Positions 43,356 to 54,034 are shown, counted from the stretch's first letter. The stretch is DNA of 64,000 bases from Pseudomonas sp. SDI (GCF_003105155.1 NZ_QETK01000015.1:1-64000), one strand, 5' to 3'. Numbers and translations: made by a program. Notes: generated by a model not told the origin, from the letters alone.

Positions 43356-44281
43356 CATTGTGACGGCCAGACACCTTCCAACTGTTCCTGCACGTAATCC
43401 ATGAACACCCGCACCTTGGGTGTCAGGGCAAAGCGGTCAGCCACGCACAGGTAAATATCCATTGGCTCGGTCTGGGCGTAGGCCTGACCCGATTGCAAAC
43501 CTTCGAACAAGCGCACCAGCTCGCCACGTTGCAGAAACGGCCGCGCGACAAACTCGGCGAGCCGGGTAATGCCACCACCGTTGGCGGCCATTTGCGCCAG
43601 GGCATCGATGTCGTCGCTGATCAACAACGGGCCGAACTCGGCATCGAAGCGCAGGCCATCGCGAACAAAGCCCCAGCGTAGAAAACGCCCATCCACCGGA
43701 TAGCGAAATACCAGGCAACGGTGCGCCTTGAGCGCCTCCGGCGTTTGCGGCCAACCGGCGCTGGCCAGATAGCCGGGCGAGGCACAACAGATGAACGGCA
43801 CCCGCGCTACCCGCCGGGCCAGCAGGCCATCCTCCAGCTGCGGGGTGATGCGGATGCTGACGTCAACCCCCTCCTGGGCGTGATTCACTTTGCGGTCAGT
43901 CGTAATCAATTCAAGCGAAAGCTGCGGATAGCGCTCGGAGAAAGCTGGGATCAGCGGCGCCAGCACATGCCGGCCAAAGGCAGAACTGGAAGCGATGCAC
44001 AGCCGCCCTTGCGGCGTGCTGTCGAGCGCGGTGATGGCCGCTTGTGCCAGTGCCAGATCGCGCTCGATGTGCCGCACCCGCTGGTAATACTCCGCACCAC
44101 TGGGGGTCAAGGCCATGCTACGGGTGGTCCGTGCCAGCAAGCGCACCTGCAGATGTGCTTCCAGGCGGGCAATGTTCTGGCTCACCGCTGCCGCGCTGAG
44201 ACCCAGGCTGCGCGCGCCGGCAGCGATGCTGCCGGCCTCGACGACCTTGACGAAGCTCTTGATCGAGCCGAGCAGGTTCAC
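43355..44281 (-). CDS. LysR-family transcriptional regulator
   Basis: A 308-aa LysR regulator. The N-terminal winged helix is NLLGSIKSFVKVVEAGSIAAGARSLGLSAAAVSQNIARLEAHLQVRLLARTTRSMALT; the rest is a periplasmic-binding-like effector domain. I choose the GTG at 44281 because GGAG lies 7 bp upstream; a TTG two codons earlier is weaker. It is divergent from the DUF2798 gene (115-bp gap), its probable target. Confidence 0.9.
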   Translation of the reverse strand: MNLLGSIKSFVKVVEAGSIAAGARSLGLSAAAVSQNIARLEAHLQVRLLARTTRSMALTPSGAEYYQRVRHIERDLALAQAAITALDSTPQGRLCIASSSAFGRHVLAPLIPAFSERYPQLSLELITTDRKVNHAQEGVDVSIRITPQLEDGLLARRVARVPFICCASPGYLASAGWPQTPEALKAHRCLVFRYPVDGRFLRWGFVRDGLRFDAEFGPLLISDDIDALAQMAANGGGITRLAEFVARPFLQRGELVRLFEGLQSGQAYAQTEPMDIYLCVADRFALTPKVRVFMDYVQEQLEGVWPSQ

Positions 44282-44396
44282 AGGCAATCTCCGGCATTCG
44301 TAAGATTTTCTTTATAAAGACCTAACGACGGCGAGTCTACTGAGCGGCCGTTCAACTTGCTAACCTTGCCGCTCCGTCAAACCTGAAGGAGCTCGC

Positions 44397-44663
44397 ATGA
44401 CCTCATCCACCACCACCCGCCGCCTGAAACTGGGCGTGCGCGCCACGCCCTACGTGTTCGCCTTCTACATGTCGGCAATCATGGCCATGCTGATGTGCTT
44501 CGTGATTACCGCCGCCAACGGCGGCATCGGCGAACACTACCTGACCAATGTGCTCAAGGCCTACCAGTTAGCCATGCCGGTAGCGTTCGTCTGCGTGCTA
44601 GTGGTGCGGCCGATCGTGCTCAAGCTGGTGGCCTGGACGGTGCACCCGCACAGCGACAACTGA
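44397..44663 (+). CDS. DUF2798 small membrane protein
   Basis: An 88-aa protein with two membrane helices (YVFAFYMSAIMAMLMCFVITAANGG and QLAMPVAFVCVLVVRPIVLKLVAW), the DUF2798 layout. Function unknown. Its promoter region is shared with the divergent LysR gene, so it is likely the regulated gene. The ribosome site is AAGGAG. Convergent with the glutathione-peroxidase-like gene, 6 bp between stop codons. Confidence 0.83.
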   Translation: MTSSTTTRRLKLGVRATPYVFAFYMSAIMAMLMCFVITAANGGIGEHYLTNVLKAYQLAMPVAFVCVLVVRPIVLKLVAWTVHPHSDN

Positions 44664-44669
44664 GCCGAT

Positions 44670-45221
44670 TCAGGGCTGCGAGGCAATCGCCTTTTCGATA
44701 GCGGCCTTGAATTCGGGATCGTCCGGTTTGGTCAGGCTGGAGAAGTTGGCGATCACATTGCCCTGGCGGTCGACCACATACTTGTAGAAATTCCACTTCG
44801 GCGCGCTGCTCTGTTTCGCCAGTTCCTTGAACAGGTGGGTAGCGTCGGCGCCACGCACCGGTTGCGGCTCGGTCATGGTGAAGGTCACGCCGTAGTTGGC
44901 GTAGCAGACCTTGGCGGTTTTCTCGCTGTCGGCGTCTTCCTGCTTGAAGTCGTTGGAGGGTACGCCGAGCATTTCCAGGCCCTGCCCCTGGTACTCCTTG
45001 TACAGCGCTTCAAGGCCTTCGAACTGCGGAGCGAAACCGCAGTAGCTGGCCGTATTGACCACCACCAGCGGCTTGCCGGCGAAGTGCTGGCACAGGTTGA
45101 CTTGCTCTTTGGCACGCAGCTTGGGCAGATCGCCCTGCAGCAGTTCGGGACATGCCGCCGCCAGGGCGGAATTCGCCCCGGCCAGCAACAACAGTGGAAC
45201 CAGTAACCGGTGTAGGCGCAT
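44670..45221 (-). CDS. Exported glutathione-peroxidase-like protein
   Basis: A 183-aa protein with a signal peptide ([17 protein letters not shown]) and a GPX-type thioredoxin fold. [11 protein letters not shown] has the peroxidatic Cys61, then [22 protein letters not shown] and [25 protein letters not shown] with the conserved Trp-Asn-Phe. The periplasmic location is unusual for GPX in E. coli but common in pseudomonads. It reduces peroxides, most likely using a thiol protein. It follows the 40-aa membrane gene on the same strand. Confidence 0.88.
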   Translation of the reverse strand: MRLHRLLVPLLLLAGANSALAAACPELLQGDLPKLRAKEQVNLCQHFAGKPLVVVNTASYCGFAPQFEGLEALYKEYQGQGLEMLGVPSNDFKQEDADSEKTAKVCYANYGVTFTMTEPQPVRGADATHLFKELAKQSSAPKWNFYKYVVDRQGNVIANFSSLTKPDDPEFKAAIEKAIASQP

Positions 45222-45262
45222 CTTCCGTCTCCCTTGCATTGATGCAGAAGGATAGCTTACCC

Positions 45263-45385
45263 CTAGCAGGCGCCCATACCCAACTGCATCAGCGCCAGGC
45301 CGCCACGCTGCCAGCCCCACCAGACCAGCGCCAGCAGCACGCAGGCGCCAACCATCGCGATCAGCCGCAGCGCCGAGCGACTCAT
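45263..45385 (-). CDS. 40-aa single-helix membrane protein, coupled to the MFS gene
   Basis: A short ORF ([29 protein letters not shown]...MGAC) with one strong hydrophobic helix and an arginine-rich N-terminus. Its ATG overlaps the stop codon of the MFS transporter as ATGA, so it is translated by coupling. It could be a small subunit or regulator of that transporter. No known family that I recognise. Confidence 0.68.
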   Translation of the reverse strand: MSRSALRLIAMVGACVLLALVWWGWQRGGLALMQLGMGAC

Positions 45386-46587
45386 GCGGCCTGCGCCTGC
45401 AAGCGCGCCACCGGGCGCTCGCGCACCGGCCAGTTGAGGGCGGCCGCCAGCAGGCTGAGCAGGATCGAGATCTGCCAGACCAGGTCATAGTTGCCAGTGC
45501 TGTCGTACACCACCCCGCCAAGCCAGCCACCGAGGAACGCACCGAGCTGGTGGAACAGGAAGACGATACCGCCGAGCATCGACAGGTTACGTACGCCGAA
45601 CAGGGTGGCCACGGTGCCATTGGTCAGCGGCACGGTGGACAGCCACAGCAGGCCCATGGCGATACCGAACAGGTAAGCACTGAGCTGCGTTACCGGCGCC
45701 CACAGGAACAGCACGATGACCACCGCGCGCAGCAGGTACAACGCGGTCAGCAGGCGCGGCTTGGACATCCGCCCGCCCAGCCAGCCGGCGGTGTAGGTGC
45801 CGACGATATTGAACAGCCCGACCAACGCCAGCACCGTAGTACCGATGGTTGCGGGCAGGTGCTGGTCGACCAGGTAGGCCGGCAGGTGCACGCCGATGAA
45901 CACCACCTGGAAGCCGCAGACGAAGAAGCCCAGCGCCAGCAGCCAGAACCCGGAATGCGAACAGGCTTCACGCAGCGCCTGGCCAAGGGTCTGCTCCTCG
46001 CCCTTGACTGCCGGCAGCGGCTTGTCGCGCAGCAGGCCGACCAGCGGCACGATCAACGCCACCAGCAGGCCGAGCACCAGTAGCGCGGCCGACCAGCCCA
46101 GCCATTCAATCAAGCCGAGGGTACCGGGCAGCATGGCGAACTGGCCGAACGAGCCGGCGGCGCTGGCGATGCCCATGCCCATGCTGCGTTTTTCCGGCGG
46201 TACGGCGCGACCGACCACACCGAGAATCACCGAGAACGAGGTGCCCGACAGGCCGATTCCGATCAGCAGGCCGGCGCTCAACGACAGCGACAGCGGCGAG
46301 TCGGACATGCCCATCAGCACCAGGCCGACGGCGTAGAGAATGCCGCCGACGATCACCACCTTGGCCGCGCCGAGGCGGTCGGCCAGGGCGCCGGCGAATG
46401 GCTGGGCCAGGCCCCAGATCAGGTTCTGCAGGGCGATGGCCAGGGCAAATACACCACGGCCCCAGCCAAACTCGGCGCTCATCGGCGCCAGAAACAGGCC
46501 AAAGCCGTGCCGAACGCCCAGCGACAGCGCCAGAATCAGCGCTGCACCGAGAAGAATCCAACCACTGGTCCGCCATACCGACGTCAT
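45382..46587 (-). CDS. MFS transporter (monocarboxylate/OFA-like)
   Basis: A 401-aa twelve-helix MFS protein with [55 protein letters not shown] at the start, a pattern of MCT/OFA-like carriers. It is under the MarR gene upstream on the same strand and ends in an ATGA overlap with a 40-aa membrane gene. A GTATATAC operator sits 36 bp upstream of its start. The substrate is unknown; the MarR context suggests efflux of an inducing small molecule. Confidence 0.88.
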   Translation of the reverse strand: MTSVWRTSGWILLGAALILALSLGVRHGFGLFLAPMSAEFGWGRGVFALAIALQNLIWGLAQPFAGALADRLGAAKVVIVGGILYAVGLVLMGMSDSPLSLSLSAGLLIGIGLSGTSFSVILGVVGRAVPPEKRSMGMGIASAAGSFGQFAMLPGTLGLIEWLGWSAALLVLGLLVALIVPLVGLLRDKPLPAVKGEEQTLGQALREACSHSGFWLLALGFFVCGFQVVFIGVHLPAYLVDQHLPATIGTTVLALVGLFNIVGTYTAGWLGGRMSKPRLLTALYLLRAVVIVLFLWAPVTQLSAYLFGIAMGLLWLSTVPLTNGTVATLFGVRNLSMLGGIVFLFHQLGAFLGGWLGGVVYDSTGNYDLVWQISILLSLLAAALNWPVRERPVARLQAQAA

Positions 46588-46618
46588 TGTTATTTGCTCC
46601 CATCTGCCGCAAGGTTTC

Positions 46619-46634
46619 GCGGGTATATACCCGC
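46619..46634. promoter_or_regulatory. MarR-type operator upstream of the MFS gene
   Basis: GCGGGTATATACCCGC, a perfect 16-bp palindrome between the marR stop and the MFS start. The core GTATATAC recurs upstream of marR itself. Confidence 0.65.
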
Positions 46635-46649
46635 TTAAGGGCGTAAAAA

Positions 46650-47054
46650 TCAGGCCAGTTGTTCCAGCAGGTGCACCAACTGATCGCGCTGGGCTTCGCC
46701 GAGGCTATCGACCAGTTTGCGTTGCGCGGCTTCCCAGGCCGGCTCGGCGGCCAGCAGGCGGGCCTGGCCTTGCTCGGTGAGTACCACCAGGCGGTTGCGC
46801 AGGTCGTGACCTTCGGCCAGGGCCAGCAGCCCCTCGGCTTCCAGCACCTTGACGTTACGCCCGAGGGTGCTGCGGTCCAGGCCCATGGCGTCGGCCAGGC
46901 TAGAGATACTCGGCTGGTCGAGCCGCCGCACATGACGCAACAGGGAAAACTGGGCGACATTGATGCCGAAGCCGGTGAGGGCCTCGTCGTAATGTCGGCT
47001 CACCCCACGGGCAGCTCGACGCAGGTGGGTGCAGATGCATTCGCTGGTCAACAT
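46650..47054 (-). CDS. MarR-family transcriptional regulator
   Basis: A 134-aa winged-helix regulator: FGINVAQFSLLRHVRRLDQPSISSLADAMGLDRSTLGRNVKVLEAEGLLALAEGHDLRNRLVVLTEQG is a standard MarR HTH with wing. It probably represses itself and the MFS gene through the GTATATAC sites, and an aromatic or phenolic ligand would release it. The ATG at 47054 has no strong ribosome site. Confidence 0.9.
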   Translation of the reverse strand: MLTSECICTHLRRAARGVSRHYDEALTGFGINVAQFSLLRHVRRLDQPSISSLADAMGLDRSTLGRNVKVLEAEGLLALAEGHDLRNRLVVLTEQGQARLLAAEPAWEAAQRKLVDSLGEAQRDQLVHLLEQLA

Positions 47055-47059
47055 GAGAT

Positions 47060-47074
47060 GGGTGTATATACCCG
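47060..47074. promoter_or_regulatory. MarR operator upstream of marR
   Basis: GGGTGTATATACCCG shares the GTATATAC core (47064-47071) and GC flanks with the palindrome at 46619-46634. It lies 6 bp before the marR ATG, so binding would block its expression. Confidence 0.6.
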
Positions 47075-47118
47075 GGCTTAGTGAAATACAAGGAAATACT
47101 TTTTGTCTGCCCAGGCCT

Positions 47119-47186
47119 CATCGCGGGACGAGCCAGCTCCCACCAGGGCATACGGGCACGTCTGGGCGGGCTAGGCCCGCGATAGT
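47119..47186. repeat. REP-like pair at the cobS/marR border
   Basis: A REP unit (atcgcgggacgagccagctc, 47120-47139) is followed by a diverged inverted unit at about 47163-47186 that overlaps the last codons of cobS. It lies between the end of the cob operon and the marR promoter. Confidence 0.55.
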
Positions 47187-47902
47187 GCCAGCCCAATCAC
47201 CACAGCAGCCTCCAGCAACTCCAGCATCGCCCCTGCCGTATCCCCGGTGGTCCCTCCCAGGCGCCGCATCATCATCTGGCGCAACCCGGCAAACACCGCC
47301 AGCGCCACCCCCAGCGAAAGCGCCCCGCCCGGCAGCAGCAAGCAGCCCAGTGCACACAGCGCCAACACCACCCACGCCGCCTGCCGCGGCAGGTGATCGG
47401 CCAGCGCCTGCCCCAGCCCACCGCTACGCACATACGGCGTACACAGGAACAGCCCGAGCAACGCCGCCCGCCCCAGCAGCGGCGCTAGCAGCAGCGCCAG
47501 GCCCTGGCCGGCCTCGACCAGTGCCAGCAGCGCAGAGAATTTCAGCAGCAACACCAGCACCAGCGTCACCACCGCAATCGGCCCGCTGCGCGGGTCCTTC
47601 ATGATCGTCAGGGTGCGCTCACGGTCGCCGAAGCCGCCCAGCCAGGCATCGGCGCTGTCGGCCAGGCCATCCAGGTGCAGCGCCCCGCTCAGCCACACCC
47701 AGGCACTGAGCAGCAAGGCGGCCTGCAACAGCGGCGGGCTGCCCGCCAGCTGCAGGTTCAAGCCCCACAGCAGCGCGCCAAACAGCACGCCCACCAGTGG
47801 ATAGAACAGCAACGAGCGGCCCATCTGCTGCGGCGCCGGCATCCCCGGCAAGCGCACCGGCAAGCTGCTGAGAAATTGCAGGGCAATCCAGAACGGCAGC
47901 AT
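47171..47902 (-). CDS. cobS: Adenosylcobinamide-GDP ribazoletransferase CobS
   Basis: A 243-aa inner-membrane protein with about six helices that joins adenosylcobinamide-GDP to alpha-ribazole(-phosphate), the last nucleotide-loop step. FWIALQFLSSLPVR and the motif ALHLDGLADSADAWLGG are the CobS signatures. It begins with the ATG that overlaps the cobC stop (TGATG). Last gene of the ten-gene cob operon; a REP pair follows. Confidence 0.94.
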   Translation of the reverse strand: MLPFWIALQFLSSLPVRLPGMPAPQQMGRSLLFYPLVGVLFGALLWGLNLQLAGSPPLLQAALLLSAWVWLSGALHLDGLADSADAWLGGFGDRERTLTIMKDPRSGPIAVVTLVLVLLLKFSALLALVEAGQGLALLLAPLLGRAALLGLFLCTPYVRSGGLGQALADHLPRQAAWVVLALCALGCLLLPGGALSLGVALAVFAGLRQMMMRRLGGTTGDTAGAMLELLEAAVVIGLALSRA

Positions 47903-48471
47903 CAGCTCGGCTCCCGCCACTGGCCGTCGGCCTGCAACGCCAGGCGACACAACGCCCCATGCCGCACCTCAACCTGCAACAACTGCTCACGCGGCAAGCC
48001 ACGCGCCCGCGCCAGCAACAGGCGCATCACCCCGCCGTGGGTCACCAGCAACAGTCGCTCACCGGCATGCGCCTGCTGCACTCGCGCCAGCGCCTCCAAC
48101 ACCCGCGCCGAGAACGCCGCCACCGGCTCGCCGCCGGGTGGCGTAAAGGCATACGGGTCGGCCCAGAACTGCCCCAGCCCGGCTTCGTCGGTGAGCATCA
48201 GCTCGGCCGCGCTACGGCCCTCCCAATCGCCGAAATGCAGCTCCTGAAAGCCCGGTTCCAGGCTCAGTGGCAGGTCCAACTGCACGGCCAGTTCCTCGGC
48301 AAATCGCGCACAGCGTTGCAACGGCGAACTCACCAGCCGATCCCACGGCCCGGCGGCCTGCACCGCCTCGCGCATCTGCGCCCAGCCTAACGCGGTCAAG
48401 GCATCGTCGAGGCTGCCACGCAGGCCGCCGCCCTGTTCGGTTTCACCGTGGCGCAGCAGATCGAGGATCAT
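47902..48471 (-). CDS. cobC: Alpha-ribazole-5'-phosphate phosphatase CobC
   Basis: A 189-aa histidine phosphatase (phosphoglycerate-mutase superfamily): catalytic LRHGET (His8) and THGGVMR near residue 144. It removes the phosphate from alpha-ribazole phosphate or cobalamin phosphate. The ATG overlaps the cobT stop as ATGA, and its own stop overlaps the cobS ATG. The position between cobT and cobS supports the assignment over generic phosphoglycerate mutase. Confidence 0.92.
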   Translation of the reverse strand: MILDLLRHGETEQGGGLRGSLDDALTALGWAQMREAVQAAGPWDRLVSSPLQRCARFAEELAVQLDLPLSLEPGFQELHFGDWEGRSAAELMLTDEAGLGQFWADPYAFTPPGGEPVAAFSARVLEALARVQQAHAGERLLLVTHGGVMRLLLARARGLPREQLLQVEVRHGALCRLALQADGQWREPS

Positions 48472-49523
48472 GCCGGGCGATCCGTCACTGCCGCTTCGGC
48501 GAAGGTCGCCATCTGCCCGTGGAGGTCGCAGGCCAGGCGCAACAGCGGCACCGCCAGCGCCGCACCGCTGCCCTCGCCCAGGCGCAGGCCCAGCGCCAGC
48601 AACGGCTCGGCCTGCAACTCGGCGAGAACCCGCCGATGCCCAGGCTCGGCCCCGCAGTGGCCGAAGAACAGCCATGCCCGGCACGCCGGGTTGATGCGCA
48701 CTGCGGTCAACGCCGCGACCGTGCAGATAAAGCCGTCGACCAGCACCGCGACGCCTTCCTGGGCACAGGCCAGGTACGCCCCGACCAACGCGGCAATCTC
48801 GAAACCGCCGAAGCAGAACAACTGTTGCAGAGGGTCGTCGGCCAGCCCGGCGTGGGTCTGTCGTGCGCGCTCGATCACCGCCGCCTTGTGTTGTACGCCC
48901 TGGGCGTCGAGGCCGGTGCCCGGCCCGGTCAGCTCGCTGGCCGCGCAGTTGAGCAGCACGCTGGCCAGGGCACTGGCCGCCGTGGTGTTGCCAATGCCCA
49001 TTTCGCCGCCGATAAACAGCTGGCTGCCCGCCTCGCACGCGCGCAGCACGCTGTCGCGACCGGCCTGCAAGGTGCGCAGCCCCTGCTCGGCAGTCATCGC
49101 CGGCTGCTCGGCAAAGTTCGCCGTACCGCGGCCAAGGTGTTCGTGGCGCACACCCGGCAGTTCTTGCTCAAGGGTCGCGGTGCCGAGGTCGATCACCTCC
49201 AGGCGCGCGTCCAACTGGCGCGCCAGCACGCTGATTGCCGCGCCGCCATTGACGAAATTCAACAGCATCTGCCCGGTCACCGCCTGTGGGTAGGCAGAAA
49301 TGCCTTCGGCAACCACCCCGTGATCGCCGGCAAAAATCGCAATCCATACCTGGCTCAGGCGCGGCTTGAGCTGGCCCTGCAAGCCGGCCAGGTCCACCGC
49401 CACCTGCTCCAGCCGACCCAACGAACCGGCCGGCTTGGTCAGTTGCTGCTGATGGGCCAGGGCCCGTTCGCGCACAGCGCCATCCACCGGCCGACAGCCG
49501 TTCAGCCACCAGGTTTGACTCAT
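48468..49523 (-). CDS. cobT: Nicotinate-nucleotide:DMB phosphoribosyltransferase CobT
   Basis: A 351-aa CobT, making alpha-ribazole phosphate from DMB and nicotinate mononucleotide. Motifs: [31 protein letters not shown], and the C-terminal [16 protein letters not shown] with the catalytic Glu. It is overlapped by cobC at its 3' end (ATGA) and its 5' end overlaps cobU's stop by 4 bp. The DMB it needs is made by the BluB gene in the same operon. Confidence 0.95.
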   Translation of the reverse strand: MSQTWWLNGCRPVDGAVRERALAHQQQLTKPAGSLGRLEQVAVDLAGLQGQLKPRLSQVWIAIFAGDHGVVAEGISAYPQAVTGQMLLNFVNGGAAISVLARQLDARLEVIDLGTATLEQELPGVRHEHLGRGTANFAEQPAMTAEQGLRTLQAGRDSVLRACEAGSQLFIGGEMGIGNTTAASALASVLLNCAASELTGPGTGLDAQGVQHKAAVIERARQTHAGLADDPLQQLFCFGGFEIAALVGAYLACAQEGVAVLVDGFICTVAALTAVRINPACRAWLFFGHCGAEPGHRRVLAELQAEPLLALGLRLGEGSGAALAVPLLRLACDLHGQMATFAEAAVTDRPA

Positions 49524-50041
49524 GATTGCGATCCTTTAAGGGTAAGCGGGAGGCCCGCGACAGTCAGCACAACGCTGGCGCAGCGCTCGGCCACGGCTTG
49601 ATGCAGCAGGCCGGCTTCATCGACGTAGCGCCGGGTCAGCTCGCCCAGCGGCACCACGCCAAGGCCGGTTTCGTTGCTGACCAGAATGATTTCACCGGGC
49701 AACTGCGGCAGGCAGTCGAGCAATGCATCGCGCTCGGCGGCCAGCCGCTCGGGGTTGTCGAGCATCAGCAGGTTGGTCAGCCACAAAGTCAGGCAGTCGA
49801 CCAGCAGGCAGCGCTGCGGCGCGGCGTTTTCGCGCAGCACGCGGGCCAGCGCCAGCGGCTCTTCGATCAGCGCCCACTCGGTCGGGCGGCGCGCGCGGTG
49901 CAGTTGCACCCGGGCGTTCATTTCGCCGTCCAGCGGTTCGCTGGTGGCAATGTAGGTGACGGCCAGGCCACTGGCCTGGGCGCACTGTTCGGCGAGGCGG
50001 CTCTTGCCCGAACGGGCGCCGCCGAGGATCAGCTTGAGCAT
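49520..50041 (-). CDS. cobU: Cobinamide kinase / cobinamide-phosphate guanylyltransferase CobU (CobP)
   Basis: A 173-aa bifunctional enzyme that phosphorylates adenosylcobinamide and transfers GMP. The P-loop is GGARSGKS (about residues 7-14), with [15 protein letters not shown] and [11 protein letters not shown] as expected; the guanylylated His lies near HRARRPTEW. It starts 1 nt after the cobQ stop codon, consistent with a single message. Confidence 0.95.
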   Translation of the reverse strand: MLKLILGGARSGKSRLAEQCAQASGLAVTYIATSEPLDGEMNARVQLHRARRPTEWALIEEPLALARVLRENAAPQRCLLVDCLTLWLTNLLMLDNPERLAAERDALLDCLPQLPGEIILVSNETGLGVVPLGELTRRYVDEAGLLHQAVAERCASVVLTVAGLPLTLKGSQS

Positions 50042-50042
50042 G

Positions 50043-51497
50043 TCAGTTCAGCCCACAGAGTTGACGCAGCCGGGCGGTATCCAGGTGGTTCTCCACCAGG
50101 TCTGCCAGGCGTTCGATGTCCAGTTCGCGCAGGGCGTGATAGTCGACCTGTTCCACCTCGCTCAAGCCCGCCCAGCGCAGCAGCGCGGCACAGGATGCCG
50201 GCGACTCGAACAGGCCGTGCAGGTAGGTCGCGAGGATCTGCCCGTCGGCACTCAGCGCACCATCGCAACGGCCATCGCGCAACTGCACCGCCGGCCGTTC
50301 CAGGGCCGGGCCACGGCTGACGCCGGCATGAATTTCATAGCCACTGATCGGCGCTTGCTCCAGGTGCAGGATACCGTCGACGTTACGCAGTTGCTTCTCG
50401 GCCTCCAGCTCGGTGACGTAGTCCAGCCAGCCCAGCCCTGGGCTGCTGCCAGCCGGGCCTTCGAGGCCGAGCGGGTCGTCGACGCGCTGGCCGAGCATCT
50501 GCAGACCGCCGCAGATCCCCAGCAGCTTGCCGCCATAGCGCAGGTGCCGGGCAATCGCCTCTGCCCACCCCCGCTCGCGCAGTTGCGCCAGGTCGCCGCG
50601 TACGCTCTTGGAGCCCGGCAGGATGATCAGGTCGGCCGGCGGAATCGCCTGCCCCGGCCCGATGAATTGCAGGTCGACCTGCGGGTGCAGGCGCAACGGG
50701 TCGAAATCGGTGTGGTTGCTGATGCGCGGCAGCACTGGGACGATCACCTTGAGCACCCGAGCCTGCTTTTCGCCCTGGCGCTGGTCGAGACCGTCTTCAG
50801 CCTCCAGGTGCAGGTCCATCACATAGGGCAGCACACCGAGCACCGGTTTGCCGGTGCGTGCTTCCAGCCAGTCGAGGCCGGGCTGGAGCAAGGCAATGTC
50901 ACCGCGGAAGCGGTTGATGACGAAGCCCTGAACCCGCGCCTGCTCGCTCGGTGAGAGCAATTCGAGGGTACCGACCAGGTGCGCGAACACGCCCCCCCGG
51001 TTGATGTCGGCAATCAGGATCACCGGGCAGTCCACCGCCTCGGCGAAGCCCATGTTGGCGATATCGCCAGCGCGCAGGTTGATCTCGGCCGGCGAGCCGG
51101 CACCTTCGACCATCACCACCGGGTAGGCAGCGCTCAGGCGTTGATGCGAAGCGAGCACCGCCTGCATGGCGATGGCCTTGTAGTCGTGGTAGGCGACCGC
51201 ATTCATGCTGGTGACCGCGCGACCATGCACGATGACCTGAGCGCCGGTATCGCTGTTGGGCTTGAGCAGCACCGGGTTCATATCGGTGTGCGGCGCCAGG
51301 TGGGCGGCCTGGGCCTGCACCGCCTGGGCGCGGCCGATCTCGCCGCCGTCGGCGGTGACGGCGCTGTTCAGCGCCATGTTCTGCGGTTTGAACGGCACCA
51401 CGCCGATGCCCTGGCGCGCCAGCCAGCGGCACAGCGCCGTCACCAGGGTGCTTTTGCCGGCGTCGGAAGTGGTGCCTTGCACCATCAGGGTGGTCAT
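50043..51497 (-). CDS. cobQ: Cobyric acid synthase CobQ
   Basis: A 484-aa glutamine-dependent amidotransferase acting on adenosylcobyrinic a,c-diamide to amidate positions b, d, e and g. N-terminal P-loop [10 protein letters not shown] and NRFRGD; C-terminal GATase with [12 protein letters not shown] (nucleophile Cys) and YLHGLFES with the conserved His. Start at ATG 51497 with AAGGA, overlapping the stop of cobD as ATGA. Confidence 0.96.
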   Translation of the reverse strand: MTTLMVQGTTSDAGKSTLVTALCRWLARQGIGVVPFKPQNMALNSAVTADGGEIGRAQAVQAQAAHLAPHTDMNPVLLKPNSDTGAQVIVHGRAVTSMNAVAYHDYKAIAMQAVLASHQRLSAAYPVVMVEGAGSPAEINLRAGDIANMGFAEAVDCPVILIADINRGGVFAHLVGTLELLSPSEQARVQGFVINRFRGDIALLQPGLDWLEARTGKPVLGVLPYVMDLHLEAEDGLDQRQGEKQARVLKVIVPVLPRISNHTDFDPLRLHPQVDLQFIGPGQAIPPADLIILPGSKSVRGDLAQLRERGWAEAIARHLRYGGKLLGICGGLQMLGQRVDDPLGLEGPAGSSPGLGWLDYVTELEAEKQLRNVDGILHLEQAPISGYEIHAGVSRGPALERPAVQLRDGRCDGALSADGQILATYLHGLFESPASCAALLRWAGLSEVEQVDYHALRELDIERLADLVENHLDTARLRQLCGLN

Positions 51498-52486
51498 GGG
51501 TGGTCCTTGCGGTAATCGGCCAGGGCCTGGCGCAGGCGCTGCCAGTCGGATTCGTGCGCCGGCAGGCCGAAGCGCAGGCTGGACGTGACGCTGAACAGGC
51601 GCACCAGAATGCCACGGCGGGCCAGGTAGTCGTAAAGGTGCGCAGCCTGCTCGAACAGCAGGTACTGGAACAGGTCGCAGCCGCCGTCGGGCTTGAACCC
51701 GGCGTCTTCGAGGGTGTTCGCCAGGCGCGCGCTGGCTTCGGCGCAGCGCGCGATCTGCGCCTGCTGGGCGGCACGGTCGAGCAGGCAGGCCTGGCCGAGG
51801 ACCCGCGTCGGCCCGCTGATGCTCCACGGCCCCAGCTGTTCGGCCAGCAGTTGCAGCAGTTGCCGCTCGGCCAGCACGAAGCCCAGGCGCACCCCGGCCA
51901 GACCGAAGAACTTGCCGAACGAACGCAGCACAATCAGGCCGCTGCGCCAGGTTTGCGCGGCGATGCTCTGCCCCGGCGTGTTGTCCATGAACGCTTCGTC
52001 GACCAGCAGCCAGCCGCCACGCTGGGCGAGCTTGGCGTGCCATTCGAGCAGGCGCTCGGGCGGCAACTTGCGCCCGGTCGGGTTGTTCGGGTTGACCACC
52101 ACCAGCACGTCGAGGCTGTCGAGGTAGAACTCGACCTGGTCCTCGCTCAGCTCGCGCACACGGTGGCCGGCGCGACGCCAGCCCTCGGCGTGCTCGGCGT
52201 AACACGGCGACAGTACGCCGACCTTGCCGCTACGACGCAGGCGCGGCAGGGCCTGGATCGCCGCCTGCGAGCCGGCCACCGGCAGCAGTTGCGACACCCC
52301 GTAAAACTCGGCGGCGGCCTGCTCCAGGCCGTCGTCGGTCTCCGGTAGGCGTGCCCAGGCGCGGCTGGGGATGTCGGGAATGGCAAACGGCCAAGGGGCG
52401 ATACCGCTGGAAAGATCGACCCAGTCGTCCTGGGCAATCCCGTATTCGCGAATCGCCCGCTGCAAGCGGCCACCGTGTTCAAGCAT
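51494..52486 (-). CDS. cobD: Threonine-phosphate decarboxylase-like CobD (CobC of P. denitrificans)
   Basis: A 330-aa fold-type I PLP enzyme. Lys in [15 protein letters not shown] is the Schiff-base residue, and [12 protein letters not shown] and DEAFMD are intact. It makes aminopropanol phosphate for attachment to cobyric acid. Start at 52486 ([16 protein letters not shown]); the open 15-codon extension with several cysteines is not used. It overlaps the cbiB stop by 8 bp and the cobQ start by 4 bp. Confidence 0.93.
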   Translation of the reverse strand: MLEHGGRLQRAIREYGIAQDDWVDLSSGIAPWPFAIPDIPSRAWARLPETDDGLEQAAAEFYGVSQLLPVAGSQAAIQALPRLRRSGKVGVLSPCYAEHAEGWRRAGHRVRELSEDQVEFYLDSLDVLVVVNPNNPTGRKLPPERLLEWHAKLAQRGGWLLVDEAFMDNTPGQSIAAQTWRSGLIVLRSFGKFFGLAGVRLGFVLAERQLLQLLAEQLGPWSISGPTRVLGQACLLDRAAQQAQIARCAEASARLANTLEDAGFKPDGGCDLFQYLLFEQAAHLYDYLARRGILVRLFSVTSSLRFGLPAHESDWQRLRQALADYRKDHP

Positions 52487-53387
52487 AGAATTCTGCCCCC
52501 AGGCACAAGAGCAACAACCACAACCAGACACCCTGGCTCACCAGCCGCCAGCCGCGTTCGATGGCATCGGCATCGGCGGCCGGGCCTTCACCCAGCTGCG
52601 GACGCTCATGCAACTCACCCTGATAGACCGCCGCCCCGCCCAGCTCGACGCCGAGCGCACCGGCACCGGCGGCCATGACCGGGCCAGCGTTCGGGCTGTC
52701 CCAGGTCGGGCCCTGGGTGCGCCAGCATTTTAGCGCCAGGCGGGTCTTGCCGAGCAGCGCGTAGGTCAGCGCCACCAGCCGCGCTGGAATGTAGTTGAGC
52801 ACGTCGTCGATCCGCGCGGCGGCCCAGCCGAAGCGCTCGAAGCGCTCGTTGCGGTAACCCCACATCGCATCCAGCGTATTGCTCAGGCGGTACAGCACCA
52901 CGCCCGGCGCGCCGGCGACGACAAACCAGAACAGCGCGGCAAACACCGCGTCGCTGCCGTTCTCCAGCACCGATTCGGTAGCAGCGCGGGCCACTGCGGT
53001 TTCATCGAGTTCGGCGGTTTCGCGGCTGACCAGGTAGCCCACCCGCCGCCGCGCCTCGCTCAGGTCACCGCCGCGCAAGGCTTCCGCGACCGGGCGAATG
53101 TGCTCGCCGAGGCTGCGCAGGCCAAGCGCGCAGTACAGCGCCAGAATCTCCACCAGCCAGCCGACATAGGGCAGCCAGGACAGCAGCGTCGCTAGTAAGG
53201 TCAGCGGGATCACCGCGAGGAACCAGGCGGTTACGCCATGGCTACGCCAGCCGCGCCCACCGGCATTGAAGCGCTGCTCCAGACGCCCGGCATAACGCCC
53301 GAACGCCACCAGCGGATGCCGCCGTTGCGGCTCCCCCAGCAACGCATCCAGCGCCACACCGGCAACGGTCAGCAACGCCACACTCAT
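52479..53387 (-). CDS. cbiB: Adenosylcobinamide-phosphate synthase CbiB
   Basis: A 302-aa inner-membrane protein joining aminopropanol (phosphate) to cobyric acid. Signature elements are [46 protein letters not shown] and [28 protein letters not shown]. It overlaps bluB at its start (ATGA) and cobD at its end. GGAGAGCAGG provides a ribosome site. Confidence 0.94.
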   Translation of the reverse strand: MSVALLTVAGVALDALLGEPQRRHPLVAFGRYAGRLEQRFNAGGRGWRSHGVTAWFLAVIPLTLLATLLSWLPYVGWLVEILALYCALGLRSLGEHIRPVAEALRGGDLSEARRRVGYLVSRETAELDETAVARAATESVLENGSDAVFAALFWFVVAGAPGVVLYRLSNTLDAMWGYRNERFERFGWAAARIDDVLNYIPARLVALTYALLGKTRLALKCWRTQGPTWDSPNAGPVMAAGAGALGVELGGAAVYQGELHERPQLGEGPAADADAIERGWRLVSQGVWLWLLLLCLGAEFYA

Positions 53388-54034
53388 TCCTGCTCTCCCC
53401 AATGGTTGTCGTACAGCATTTCGTTCAGTGGTCGCGGCGTGGCCCAGCCTTCCAGCACCAGCATCGGCGCCGGGTAAAACGCCTTGACCGGGCCCAGGCA
53501 AAGGATCGCCAGCGGCTTGGCCCCGGCCGGCATGCCCAGCAGGGCCGCCAGTGCCTGCGGGTCGAACAGCGATACCCAGCCCATCCCCAGGCCTTCGGCG
53601 CGGGCCGCCAGCCAGAGATTCTGGATCGCGCAGGACAGCGAGGCCAGGTCCATCTCCGGCAGCGTGCGGCGGCCGAAGATGTGTTTTTCGCGCTCGTCCA
53701 TCAACGCGGCCACCAGCACTTCGGCGCAGTCGTTGATGCCCTCGACCTTGAGCTTCATGAATTCGTCCGAGCGCTGCCCGAGCGCTTCGGCGGTGCGCAC
53801 CCGCTCGTCTTCCACCAACCGCTGGATCTGCGTGCGCAGTTCGCGGCGGCTGATGCGGATAAACCGCCACGGCTGCATCAGGCCGACACTGGGGGCCTGA
53901 TGCGCGGCTTCGAGCAGACGCGCGAGCAACTCGGGGGCCACTTCGCCGCCGGCAAAGTGGCGCATGTCGCGGCGCTCGCCAATGGCACGGTATAGCGCCG
54001 CGCGTTCGGCATCGCTATAGGCGTGCTCGCTCAT
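53384..54034 (-). CDS. bluB: 5,6-dimethylbenzimidazole synthase BluB
   Basis: A 216-aa flavin-destroying nitroreductase-fold enzyme that makes DMB from FMNH2 and oxygen. BluB hallmarks: [12 protein letters not shown], the Asp/Ser-bearing lid with [13 protein letters not shown], and [20 protein letters not shown]. Its presence in the cob operon means the strain makes its own lower ligand aerobically. The start overlaps the cobB stop as ATGA; its stop overlaps cbiB. Confidence 0.95.
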   Translation of the reverse strand: MSEHAYSDAERAALYRAIGERRDMRHFAGGEVAPELLARLLEAAHQAPSVGLMQPWRFIRISRRELRTQIQRLVEDERVRTAEALGQRSDEFMKLKVEGINDCAEVLVAALMDEREKHIFGRRTLPEMDLASLSCAIQNLWLAARAEGLGMGWVSLFDPQALAALLGMPAGAKPLAILCLGPVKAFYPAPMLVLEGWATPRPLNEMLYDNHWGEQE

